A DNA stretch of 64,000 nucleotides from 13-2-20CM-66-19 sp963760225 (GTDB lineage Bacteria > Pseudomonadota > Gammaproteobacteria > Steroidobacterales > Steroidobacteraceae), in assembly GCA_963760225.1 (NCBI GenBank), contig CAVXCD010000001.1, positions 960,832 through 1,024,831 of the forward strand, given 5' to 3'. Positions 56,689-63,846 of this stretch are shown here, in pieces. The position numbers and the translations under genes were made by a program. Position 1 is the first letter of the stretch. The number at the start of each line of letters is the position of its first letter. The notes below the pieces were generated by a model. That model worked only from the letters and a program-made list of their open reading frames with translations. It was not told the origin of the DNA and searched no databases.

Positions 56689-57645
56689 ATGAGTACGAGC
56701 GACACACTGGCGCTGTTTGCCGGCAATGCCACTCCGGGGTTGTCGCAGGACATCGCGCGCAGTCTGCAGATACCGCTCGGGCGTGCCTACGTCGGTCGCT
56801 TCAGCGACGGCGAGATCAACGTCGAGCTGATGGAGAACGTGCGCGGGCGCGACGTGTTCATCGTGCAGTCGACCTGCCCGCCCGCGAACGACAGCCTGAT
56901 GGAGCTGCTGGTCATGGTGGATGCGGCGCGCCGCGCCTCCGCCGCGCGCATCACCGCGGTGGTGCCGTACTTCGGCTACTCGCGCCAGGACCGCCGACCG
57001 CGCGCGACACGCTCGGCGATCACGGCGAAGCTGGTGGCCAACATGCTGTCCAGCGCGGGGGTGAACCGGCTGCTGACGATCGATCTGCACGCCGATCAGA
57101 TCCAGGGTTTTTTCGACATACCGGTGGACAATGTGTATGCCTCCCCCGTGCTGCTCGGCGATGCCTGGAAGCAGGCGCATCGCAACGTCATCGTCGTCTC
57201 GCCGGACGTCGGCGGCGTGGCGCGGGCGCGAGCCTTCGCCAAGCGGCTCGACGATGTGGAACTGGCCATTATCGACAAGCGCCGCCCGCGGCCGAACGAG
57301 TCGAAGGTGATGAACATCATCGGCGAGGTCGAGGGCAAGACCTGCATCCTGGTCGACGACATGGTCGACACCGCGGGCACGCTGTGCCAGGCGGCGCAGG
57401 CACTGAAGGACGAGGGCGCCGACAAGGTGGTGGCGTACATCACCCACCCAGTGCTCTCCGGCGGTGCGGTCGAGAAGATCACGCGCTCGGCGCTCGATGA
57501 GCTGGTGGTCACGGACACCATACCGTTGAGCGCCGCGGCGAAGAGCGCCGGGCCGATCCGGCAGCTGTCGGTCGCGGAGCTGCTGGCGGAAACGATCCGC
57601 CGCATCCTCGACGAGGGCTCGGTGAGCTCGCTGTATGTCGATTGA
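56689..57645 (+). CDS. prs: ribose-phosphate pyrophosphokinase
   Basis: Makes PRPP from ribose 5-phosphate and ATP; 318 residues. FSDGEINVELMENVRG near the N-terminus, the flexible loop GYSRQDRRPRATRSAITAKL, and the PRPP loop LVDDMVDTAGTL. GTGAGG lies just upstream of the ATG. It follows tRNA-Gln and may share its transcript. Confidence 0.97.
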   Translation: MSTSDTLALFAGNATPGLSQDIARSLQIPLGRAYVGRFSDGEINVELMENVRGRDVFIVQSTCPPANDSLMELLVMVDAARRASAARITAVVPYFGYSRQDRRPRATRSAITAKLVANMLSSAGVNRLLTIDLHADQIQGFFDIPVDNVYASPVLLGDAWKQAHRNVIVVSPDVGGVARARAFAKRLDDVELAIIDKRRPRPNESKVMNIIGEVEGKTCILVDDMVDTAGTLCQAAQALKDEGADKVVAYITHPVLSGGAVEKITRSALDELVVTDTIPLSAAAKSAGPIRQLSVAELLAETIRRILDEGSVSSLYVD

Positions 57646-57656
57646 GCGCGCAGCGC

Positions 57657-57670
57657 GCACCTGCAGGTGC
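57657..57670. other. perfect palindrome after prs
   Basis: GCACCTG/CAGGTGC, seven-base arms with no loop, in the 109-base prs-rplY gap. A T6 run occurs at 57687 but 16 bases further on, so this is not a standard terminator. Confidence 0.3.
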
Positions 57671-57754
57671 ATGCGCCACGCTGAAGTTTTTTGGGTGTGC
57701 GGGTTTGGTCGCGAACCTCGCACGTGGGTAAGTAACTGACGGAGACTGATAGTA

Positions 57755-58555
57755 ATGCGTATTTCATTCACCTTCGGCGCGGACCTCCGCAGTGCGCAAG
57801 GCAAAGGTGCGAGCCGCCGCCTGCGTCACACGGGGAAGGTTCCCGCCATCCTCTACGGCGCCCACCAGGACGCCACCCCGCTGATACTCGATCAGCAGAA
57901 CCTGCTCACCATGATCGACGACGAGCGCTTCTACTCCTCGATCGTGCGCCTGAAGATCGGCGAGGCCACCCAGGAGGCCATCGTCAAGGACGTGCAGATG
58001 CACCCGGCCAAGAACCTGGTGGTGCACGTCGATCTGCAGCGCGTGGTGGAGAGCGAGAAGATCCGCATCCACGTGCCGATTCACTTCAGGGGCGAGAACA
58101 TCTCGCCGGGCGTGAAGACCCAGGGCGGAGTCGTCTCGCACATGCGCACCGACGTCGAGGTGAGCTGCCTGCCGAAGGATCTGCCGGAGTTCCTCGAGCT
58201 CGATCTGTCCGGCATGAGTCTGAACGAGACCAAGTTCCTCGCGGACATTCCCCTGCCCGAGGGGTTGAGCATCCCCGAGCTCACGCAGCGCAACGCCCCG
58301 GTCGCGTCGATCCACGCACCGCGCGCCGAGGAGCCCGAGCCGGTTGCTGCCGAAGCCGCCGCCGTGCCGGTCGAAGGCGCCGCTGCGCCGGCCGCTCCAG
58401 GCGCTCCGGGCGCTCCGGGCGCAGCCCCCCCGGCGGGTGCCGCCCCGGGAGCAGCGCCGGTCGCCGCGGAGGCGAAGAAGGGCGAGGAGAAGAAGGAGGC
58501 CGCTGCGGGCAAGAAGGAGGCCGCTGCGGGCAAGAAGGAGGGCGGCAAGAAATAG
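57755..58555 (+). CDS. rplY: ribosomal protein bL25 (TL5/CTC form) with Ala/Pro/Lys tail
   Basis: Binds 5S rRNA. 266 residues: an N-terminal L25 domain (LRSAQGKGASRRLRHTGKVPAILYG, IVKDVQMHPAKNLVVHVDLQRV) and a C-terminal CTC domain (HVPIHFRGENISPGVKTQGG to NETKFLADIPLPEGL). From about residue 195 a low-complexity tail rich in Ala/Pro then Lys/Glu follows, ending KKEGGKK. GGAG precedes the ATG. The tail is much longer than in E. coli L25 (94 residues, no CTC domain). Confidence 0.95.
   Translation: MRISFTFGADLRSAQGKGASRRLRHTGKVPAILYGAHQDATPLILDQQNLLTMIDDERFYSSIVRLKIGEATQEAIVKDVQMHPAKNLVVHVDLQRVVESEKIRIHVPIHFRGENISPGVKTQGGVVSHMRTDVEVSCLPKDLPEFLELDLSGMSLNETKFLADIPLPEGLSIPELTQRNAPVASIHAPRAEEPEPVAAEAAAVPVEGAAAPAAPGAPGAPGAAPPAGAAPGAAPVAAEAKKGEEKKEAAAGKKEAAAGKKEGGKK
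58490..58531 (+). repeat. 21-base tandem repeat in the rplY tail
   Basis: Two identical 21-base units, starting AAGAAGGAGGCCGCTGCGGG at 58490 and 58511, and a partial third, coding for KKEAAAG repeats. Confidence 0.85.
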
Positions 58556-58643
58556 CCGCGCACGCGCCCAGGGCTTCAACGTCCGCCGGCCGCTTCGGTT
58601 GCGCCGAACGCGGCCGGCGGCGTTTCGGGCGCTCGAGTACCAC

Positions 58644-59255
58644 ATGGCAGGTGAGCCGCTCAAACTGATCGTCGGACTCGGCAATCCGGGCCCGGAGTAC
58701 GCGCGCACGCGGCACAACGCCGGCTTCCAGCTCATCGAGGAGCTGGCGCGGCGCCACGGCGCAGCGTTGCGCAACGAGCCGCGCCACCACGGGGAACTGG
58801 CGCGTGCCCGCATCGCCGCGAGCGAGCTGTGGCTGCTGAAGCCCATGACCTACATGAATCACAGCGGCGATGCGGTGCACAGCGTCGCCTCCTTTTATAA
58901 GGTGCCGCCCGAGCAGATCCTGGTCGCCTACGACGAGCTGGACTTTCCCGCCGGGATGGTGCGGCTCAAGCACGGTGGCGGGGCCGCCGGCCACAACGGC
59001 ATGCGCGACGTGATTGCGCAGCTCGGCGATGCGTTCTGGCGGCTGCGCATCGGCATCGGCCATCCGGGTGATCGTGCGCAGGTGCTCGACTACGTGCTGG
59101 GCCGGCCGCCGGCTGCAGAGGCGCAGCTGATCGGCGAGGCGCTCACAGCGGCGGCGGACGCGGTGCCGGTGTTCCTCGGCGAAGGCGCGCAGATCGCCAT
59201 GAACCGCCTGCACCGCCGCGAATCCCCGGCGCCGCCGCCGCCCGGCGGCGCGTAG
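58644..59255 (+). CDS. pth: peptidyl-tRNA hydrolase
   Basis: Recycles peptidyl-tRNA; 203 residues. The family N-terminus GLGNPGPEYARTRHNAGF contains the catalytic histidine; PMTYMNHSGDAV supplies the asparagine and YDELDFPAGMVRLKHGGGAAGHNG the substrate aspartate. The start MAGEPLKLIVG is preferred; the frame is open back into rplY without coding character. Confidence 0.96.
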   Translation: MAGEPLKLIVGLGNPGPEYARTRHNAGFQLIEELARRHGAALRNEPRHHGELARARIAASELWLLKPMTYMNHSGDAVHSVASFYKVPPEQILVAYDELDFPAGMVRLKHGGGAAGHNGMRDVIAQLGDAFWRLRIGIGHPGDRAQVLDYVLGRPPAAEAQLIGEALTAAADAVPVFLGEGAQIAMNRLHRRESPAPPPPGGA

Positions 59256-59268
59256 AGCTCGCGCCGCG

Positions 59269-60360
59269 ATGGCCATTCGCTGCGGCATCGTGGGGCTGCC
59301 AAACGTCGGCAAGTCGACGCTGTTCAACGCGCTGACGCGTGCACAGATCGCCGCCGAGAACTACCCGTTCTGCACCATCGACCCGAACGTCGGCGTGGTG
59401 CCGGTGCCCGACCCGCGGCTGCAGCAGCTCGCGGCGATCGCGCAGCCGGAGAAGATCGTGCCGACCACGGTCGAATTCGTCGACATCGCGGGGCTGGTCG
59501 CCGGAGCCTCGCAGGGGGAAGGCCTCGGCAATCAGTTTCTCTCGCACATCCGCGAGGTGGATGCGATCGCGCACGTGGTGCGCTGCTTCGTGAGCACCGA
59601 CATCATCCACGTCGCCGGCCGGATCGATCCACTCGCCGACGTCGAGACCATCGACACCGAGCTCGCGCTCGCGGATCTGGCGACGCTCGAGAAGGGACTC
59701 GAGCGCGCCGCCAAGGCCGCCAGGAGCGGTGACAAGGACGCGCTGCGCCGCCTCACGTTGCTCGAGCGTGTGCGGGTGCAGCTGAATGCGGCGCGGCCGG
59801 TGCGCGCACTGGCGCTGAGCGAGGAGGAGCGGCGCGAGCTGCGCGAGTTGCAGCTGCTCACGGCGAAGCCGGTGATGTACGTCGCCAACGTCGACGAGCG
59901 CGGTTTTACGGACAACCCGCTGCTCGGCGCGCTCGAGAAGCGCGCTGCGGCCGAAGCAGCCGTGGTGGTGCCGGTGTGCGCGGCGATCGAGGCGGAGATT
60001 GCGCAGCTCGATGAGTCGGAGCGGGCCGAGTTCCTCAGCGAGCTGGGCTTGAGCGAGCCGGGGCTGAACCGCGTCATCCGCGCGGCCTACCGCCTGCTCG
60101 GCCTGCAGACCTTCTTCACCGCCGGGCCGAAAGAGGTACGCGCCTGGACGGTGCGCATCGGCGCCACCGCACCGCAGGCAGCGGGCGTGATTCACACCGA
60201 TTTCGAGCGCGGCTTCATCCGCGCCGAGGTCATCGCCTTTGCCGACTATCTGGCGGGCAATGGCGAAACCGGGGCGCGCGATGCCGGCAAACTGCGTCTC
60301 GAAGGCAAGGACTACGTGGTGCAGGAAGGAGACGTCATGCACTTCAGGTTCAATGTGTGA
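59269..60360 (+). CDS. ychF: redox-regulated ATPase YchF
   Basis: Obg-family P-loop protein that prefers ATP; 363 residues. G1 GIVGLPNVGKST, NYPFCTIDPNVGVV (switch region), G3 VDIAGLVAGASQGEGLGNQFL, and a C-terminal TGS domain with TFFTAGPKEVRAWTV and DYVVQEGDVMHFRFNV. It lies 13 bases after pth, the usual partner. Confidence 0.97.
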   Translation: MAIRCGIVGLPNVGKSTLFNALTRAQIAAENYPFCTIDPNVGVVPVPDPRLQQLAAIAQPEKIVPTTVEFVDIAGLVAGASQGEGLGNQFLSHIREVDAIAHVVRCFVSTDIIHVAGRIDPLADVETIDTELALADLATLEKGLERAAKAARSGDKDALRRLTLLERVRVQLNAARPVRALALSEEERRELRELQLLTAKPVMYVANVDERGFTDNPLLGALEKRAAAEAAVVVPVCAAIEAEIAQLDESERAEFLSELGLSEPGLNRVIRAAYRLLGLQTFFTAGPKEVRAWTVRIGATAPQAAGVIHTDFERGFIRAEVIAFADYLAGNGETGARDAGKLRLEGKDYVVQEGDVMHFRFNV

Positions 60361-60416
60361 GGCAGTGGGTGAAGCCCGTTGCGCGACTGAGCCGCGGTAC
60401 GCACGGCCGCGGCGGA

Positions 60417-60446
60417 TTGACACCCCGGGGCGGCAGTGATGACAAT
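60417..60446 (+). promoter_or_regulatory. tRNA-Met promoter
   Basis: Perfect TTGACA (60417-60422), 18-base spacer, GACAAT (60441-60446), then the GC-rich discriminator GCGCGCCCC typical of stringently controlled stable-RNA promoters, 14 bases before the tRNA. Confidence 0.65.
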
Positions 60447-60460
60447 GCGCGCCCCTTCGT

Positions 60461-60534
60461 GGAAAGGTAGCTCAGCTGGTTAGAGCACGGCACTCATAAT
60501 GCCGGGGTCGAGGGTTCGAGTCCCTCCCTTTCCA
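60461..60534 (+). tRNA. tRNA-Met (anticodon CAT), 3' CCA not encoded, island attachment site
   Basis: A 74-base cloverleaf: acceptor GGAAAGG pairs with CCTTTCC, D arm GCTCAGCTGGTTAGAGC, anticodon loop CTCATAA, T arm GAGGGTTCGAGTCCCTC, discriminator A at 60534. The loop context CACTCATAATG is that of elongator tRNA-Met, although a lysidine-type tRNA-Ile2 has the same anticodon. TTT follows the discriminator, so CCA is absent, unlike tRNA-Gln here. The integrase gene ends inside it on the other strand. Confidence 0.93.
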
Positions 60535-61578
60535 TTTAACATCAGAGGCTTGTGATCCTGATGTTTTTCGCTGTGCCCTAAACGTGCCCACCTTCTCAGC
60601 CGCGTTCGCCAGGTGATCGGGTGCGAGGTGGGCGTAGTTGAGCACCATCTCGAAGCTCTTCCAGCTCCCGAGTTCCTTCAGCTCCGGCAGCGTCACACCG
60701 TTTTGGAGTGCCCACGAGGCGAAGGTATGACGTAGATCATGCCAGCGCAGCGGCCCGATCCCCGCACGCTCCACGGCGTCCTTAAACGCGTGGCCGTTGC
60801 AGTCATCGACGGGCTTGCCGCGCCACTGAAAAACGTGCGCGCCTTCCGGGTTCAGTGTCTTGAGCTGCCGCAGTACCTTCACGGCCGCCTTCGATAGCGG
60901 CAGGCCATGAGCGTGGCCGCCCTTCATCTGCTCCTCAGGGATCCACAGTCGTCGGGTTCGAAGGTCAACGCGATCCCAGGTGAGTTGCAGCATTGCGCGC
61001 ATGCGAAGCCCCGTCAGCACAGAGAACCGCGCTGCGAGCTTGAGGTGTGGGGGCAACTCCTTGCAGAGCCGCTCGAACTCCTCCGGACGCAGGAAGCGTC
61101 TTTGCGTACGCTGGGCGCGCCGCCCGTACATCGGTACCTTCGGGGCGTGGTAGCCGGCGTATCTCCAGTCGTGTTCGCACGCGTTGAGTACCGCACGGAG
61201 ACACGCCATGTAGCGATCGACGGTCGACTTCGACCTCCCACCCTCGAGCGCTAGGACGCGCAGCTCATCGATCGCTTCGCGGTCGATCACGCTGATCGGC
61301 TCCTCCCCGATCTCCTCGCAGAACCACGTGAGGATCATCTCGTCCTTCTCGCGGCTGCGCTTTTCGGTCTCGTTCAGCCAGCGCTGGGCGACTTCGACGA
61401 AGCGAATAGCACCGCGGTCGCCGAGCTTGTGGAGTCGCCAGAGCCGCTCTCGCTCTCGGTGATCGAACTCCTCCGCTTCTGCGCGATTCTCTGTGCCCGT
61501 CGAGCGGCGAGTCTTGCGGCCAGCGATCGAGATGCGGACCCACCAGTGGGGAGAGCCTGGGCGACGGTAGAGCGACAT
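60472..61578 (-). CDS. int: tyrosine recombinase, island integrase overlapping tRNA-Met
   Basis: 368 residues: an AP2-like arm-binding N-terminus (MSLYRRPGSPHWWVRI), SAM-like core-binding region (about 85-170) and catalytic domain. The catalytic residues are R in LTGLRMRAMLQL, H and R in HDLRHTFASWAL, and Y in VLNYAHL. The last 20 residues (through KGRDSNPRPRHYECRALTS) are encoded by the antisense strand of tRNA-Met, with the stop inside the D arm. It thus lies at the left end of the island. Confidence 0.94.
   Translation of the reverse strand: MSLYRRPGSPHWWVRISIAGRKTRRSTGTENRAEAEEFDHRERERLWRLHKLGDRGAIRFVEVAQRWLNETEKRSREKDEMILTWFCEEIGEEPISVIDREAIDELRVLALEGGRSKSTVDRYMACLRAVLNACEHDWRYAGYHAPKVPMYGRRAQRTQRRFLRPEEFERLCKELPPHLKLAARFSVLTGLRMRAMLQLTWDRVDLRTRRLWIPEEQMKGGHAHGLPLSKAAVKVLRQLKTLNPEGAHVFQWRGKPVDDCNGHAFKDAVERAGIGPLRWHDLRHTFASWALQNGVTLPELKELGSWKSFEMVLNYAHLAPDHLANAAEKVGTFRAQRKTSGSQASDVKWKGRDSNPRPRHYECRALTS
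60505..60534. other. putative att core in the 3' half of tRNA-Met
   Basis: The 3' half (T arm and acceptor strand) is where tyrosine integrases of tRNA-borne islands usually recombine. The host side ends at 60534 and foreign-looking sequence begins at once. The exact core length cannot be set without the other junction, which is not in the window. Confidence 0.5.
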
Positions 61579-61781
61579 CGGCCGTCAATCCATTCTTGGA
61601 ATACTTCGCGGGAGAATACCCATTCGCGACCGATCTTCGTAGCCGGAACCAACCGAGCCTTCGCGAGCTTGCGCAGAGTATCCGGATGGCAGCGTGCCAG
61701 CCGCGCCGCCTCTTCGAGTCCGAGCGTCGTCACGCATGTGCCTACAGGGCTTTCGGGCCCGCGCTCCGTGTCGTTCTTCAT
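61374..61781 (-). CDS. excisionase-like helix-turn-helix protein
   Basis: 135 residues. The HTH_17/MerR-like domain is residues 15-60: TLGLEEAARLARCHPDTLRKL and VPATKIGREWVFSREVFQEWI. It probably directs excision or regulates int. The start MKNDTERGPE is chosen over one 27 codons upstream. The C-terminal 68 residues are encoded in DNA that also encodes the integrase N-terminus in another frame (205-base overlap) and are Ser/Arg/Ala-rich, so only the HTH part may matter. Confidence 0.8.
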   Translation of the reverse strand: MKNDTERGPESPVGTCVTTLGLEEAARLARCHPDTLRKLAKARLVPATKIGREWVFSREVFQEWIDGRCRSTVAQALPTGGSASRSLAARLAARRAQRIAQKRRSSITESESGSGDSTSSATAVLFASSKSPSAG

Positions 61782-61850
61782 CGTGCGGTTCGAGTGCTGC
61801 AGCCGATCCCTAAGGAAGGTTCGGCCGATAGCATATTGGCACAAACACCT

Positions 61851-61883
61851 AATCGATTGCAAGAGCGTGCGAGCGGTTATAAA
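61851..61883 (+). promoter_or_regulatory. divergent regulatory region with palindrome and promoter candidate
   Basis: Between the excisionase and the 354-residue gene: perfect palindrome AATCGATT (61851-61858), TTGCAA (61857-61862), 15-base spacer, TATAAA (61878-61883). The spacing is short. It is AT-rich compared with the core genome. Confidence 0.35.
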
Positions 61884-61909
61884 GTGATGCCACCTCCTGG
61901 GGAAGCCTC

Positions 61910-62974
61910 ATGAAGAACGACAACCTGCGAAACTTTACCGTCCGCTTTCCCGAGCCCACTTTGCGTCGTGTCGAGTCGACGGCAAAGCCGTTCTACGGCG
62001 GGCGCTTGAGCACCGGCGAGGCGATCCGTCGACTCGCTGAAGAACGGCTCGAGGAGATCGAGGCGTTCGGACCTCGTGATAGTGCACCTGAGGCGCTGCT
62101 ACCGATCAGGGCGGCTTGGCGGTCGGGGCAGCCCTTGGCGCTCGATGACCTTCGCTTCCTCGCAAGCTCCGCGAACAGCGCCTACCAGCACTGTGGTCAG
62201 GATCACGTCTCGAGGGACTTGCTGATCGCCAACGTCGGCGCCTTCCGCGATGCGGTGCGGCTCCGCTCGCGCGGTAAGACGAAGGGACTTGAAGTCGAGG
62301 ACGAGTACTTCCTGGCCAATCTAAGTGCCTCGCCGGACATCCGCGGCAAAGCGCTTGCCGACTCTGTAGACCGTTGGATCGCGCGCCTGCCAGAGCGGCC
62401 CTCGCAGGGACAGGCCGAATTCGCAAGCCGCAATCTCTGGACGTACCTGCGCGATGAGAAGTTCGTCGATGAGCTGCAGCTCGCCAAGACGCTCAACCCC
62501 TATGTCCCAGCGCTACTCCAGGTGGCGATTCGAGGCTACTGGAACCGCGAACGTCGGCCACTGGTTGATCGTCCTCAGGCTCCACCCCAGTCGAGCCCAC
62601 CATCGCGCGTGCTGAGTCCGATATCCGTCGACGGAGTGACCGTCAGACCCACTGGCCACGAGCATGGCCTTGCCGCCGCCGTTGAGCTCGCGTCCCGGAG
62701 CCTGTGGGTCGAGGTCAACAACTTCGTAGAGCTAGAGGACCTTTCCGAAGTCACTCGGCTCGCCCGAGGCGGCAGCGATGCGCGCGGGGGCACCTTCGCG
62801 TGGAACGTTTACGACGAGCGTTCCAAGAGCTACGAGCTCATCACCGATCGGTTCCGGGTCCGATGGGACGCCACCGAGTTCGCATCGCTCGCGGAGTGCC
62901 TGGACGTGCTGTTCCGCGAGCCGTCCTTGGCCACTCTGATCGAGCGCTTGCGGTACGTGTATGGCCGCATCTAG
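61910..62974 (+). CDS. island protein of unknown function, possible RHH N-terminus
   Basis: 354 residues, not recognised. The N-terminal 50 residues (NFTVRFPEPTLRRVESTAKPF, then STGEAIRRLAEERLEEIE) resemble a ribbon-helix-helix fold, one strand followed by two helices. The middle (70-215) is helical with LLPIRAAWRSGQPL and RDLLIANVGAFRDAVRLRS. A proline-rich linker (PQAPPQSSPPSRVLSP) separates a C-terminal domain with SLWVEVNNFVELEDLSEV and a final helical tail. GGGGAAG precedes the ATG. It is divergent from int/xis, with lower GC than the core genome. Confidence 0.8.
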   Translation: MKNDNLRNFTVRFPEPTLRRVESTAKPFYGGRLSTGEAIRRLAEERLEEIEAFGPRDSAPEALLPIRAAWRSGQPLALDDLRFLASSANSAYQHCGQDHVSRDLLIANVGAFRDAVRLRSRGKTKGLEVEDEYFLANLSASPDIRGKALADSVDRWIARLPERPSQGQAEFASRNLWTYLRDEKFVDELQLAKTLNPYVPALLQVAIRGYWNRERRPLVDRPQAPPQSSPPSRVLSPISVDGVTVRPTGHEHGLAAAVELASRSLWVEVNNFVELEDLSEVTRLARGGSDARGGTFAWNVYDERSKSYELITDRFRVRWDATEFASLAECLDVLFREPSLATLIERLRYVYGRI

Positions 62975-63337
62975 CGGTAGGGTCGCCGCGAGCGCTGTGC
63001 GGTCGCCCAAGACGGGGCTTCGCCCCGGACCCCAAGGGGTGCGCACCCCGGCCGCTCGCGCGGCCCTGAAGATCGGCGCCGAAGCGAGGAGTCGAGCCCC
63101 GTACGGCAAGAGCGTATTCGACAGACACAGCACGCAATCGTTGATTGCTGCGGCGCTGCGCCGCGAACCTGGGAAATTCAACGCGTTGGCCGTAGACAGA
63201 AGCGTCTACAGGGATGCGATCCCGGTAGACGAATCGTACCCGGCTCATCGACAAGCGCCTGAATACACGGCGTTCGCGATGTATAAGGCGCGCACCCCGG
63301 CGGGATCATTCCGCCGCGTGTAGCGGGCAGAGCCATC
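62975..63337. other. inverted-repeat-rich non-coding region, possible origin of transfer
   Basis: 363 bases without a convincing gene. It contains at least five hairpins: CGGGGC/GCCCCG (63013-63027), ACCCC/GGGGT (63029-63040), GGGGTGC/GCACCCC (63036-63049), GGCCGC/GCGGCC (63050-63065), the nested set at 63192-63230, and CGGCGG/CCGCCG (63298-63316). It lies directly before a ribbon-helix-helix gene, a usual layout for oriT plus relaxosome accessory protein. No known nic sequence was identified with confidence. Open frames through it (120 and 137 codons) lack family resemblance. Confidence 0.5.
63192..63230. repeat. nested, mutually exclusive inverted repeats
   Basis: GTAGAC (63192) pairs with GTCTAC (63204), six-base loop. 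The same GTCTAC also pairs with a second GTAGAC (63225) around an inner hairpin GGGAT-GCG-ATCCC (63211-63223). The second structure is a 27-base near-perfect palindrome with one mismatch per arm. Only one of the two can form at a time. Confidence 0.7.
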
Positions 63338-63844
63338 ATGAGCGCGGAAGTCGCGAGCACCCGCCTGCCAAAGGAGATCCTTCGGGAGATTGATCGCGAA
63401 GCCGCCAGGCGTGGCATCTCGCGCAGTGTCTACCTCGCCGACGTCATCGAGCGCGGTGCTCTTCGCGAACCGTCGGTGGATGCGGCCGGTGCTGCCGAAG
63501 CGCTGCGTGCCGCGCTGACGAGCGAGCTGCGCGAGATTCGCGAGGGTCAACGAAGCCTCAGCCATGCGTTGCGCGACCTTCAGGCGGCGTTGAACGCGGG
63601 ACCGTTTCCATCCAGTACGGCGAGTCCCTGTGTGGCGAGCGCTGTTTCTGCGGGTCCTGCAGTTCTTGATCGTCTCATGTTCTCCACGTTTTTCTCGGAA
63701 ACGCTGATCAAGCGCGTGAGCGCACTGCTGTACCGGAATCCCGGCGAGCTCAGTCAGGTGGTCCGGGAGGCGCGCGAACAGGCCGAGGCAGAAGCGAAGC
63801 TCTGGCGTGAGCGGCTCCAAGGAAGTGAAGGCCCCAAGGGGTAA
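63338..63844 (+). CDS. ribbon-helix-helix (CopG/MobC-like) protein
   Basis: 168 residues. Residues 1-45 form an RHH DNA-binding domain (STRLPKEILREIDREAARRGISRSVYLADVIERG). A coiled-coil helix follows (about 55-90: LRAALTSELREIREGQRSLSHALRDLQAAL), then a helical C-terminus rich in Glu/Ala. Such proteins act as relaxosome accessory factors or repressors; the position beside a hairpin-rich region favours the first, without proof. The start MSAEVAS has no strong ribosome site. Confidence 0.8.
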   Translation: MSAEVASTRLPKEILREIDREAARRGISRSVYLADVIERGALREPSVDAAGAAEALRAALTSELREIREGQRSLSHALRDLQAALNAGPFPSSTASPCVASAVSAGPAVLDRLMFSTFFSETLIKRVSALLYRNPGELSQVVREAREQAEAEAKLWRERLQGSEGPKG

Positions 63845-63846
63845 TC

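Noticed and set aside
57657..57692. Rho-independent terminator after prs
   Set aside because: The palindrome has no loop and the T-run starts 16 bases beyond it.
62841..63254. 137-codon minus-strand frame in the island gap
   Set aside because: It overlaps the end of the 354-residue gene and the hairpin cluster; no family resemblance.
62961..63323. 120-codon plus-strand frame in the island gap
   Set aside because: Translation is Arg/Pro/Ala-rich, no ribosome site, and the DNA is made of overlapping inverted repeats better explained as a non-coding element.
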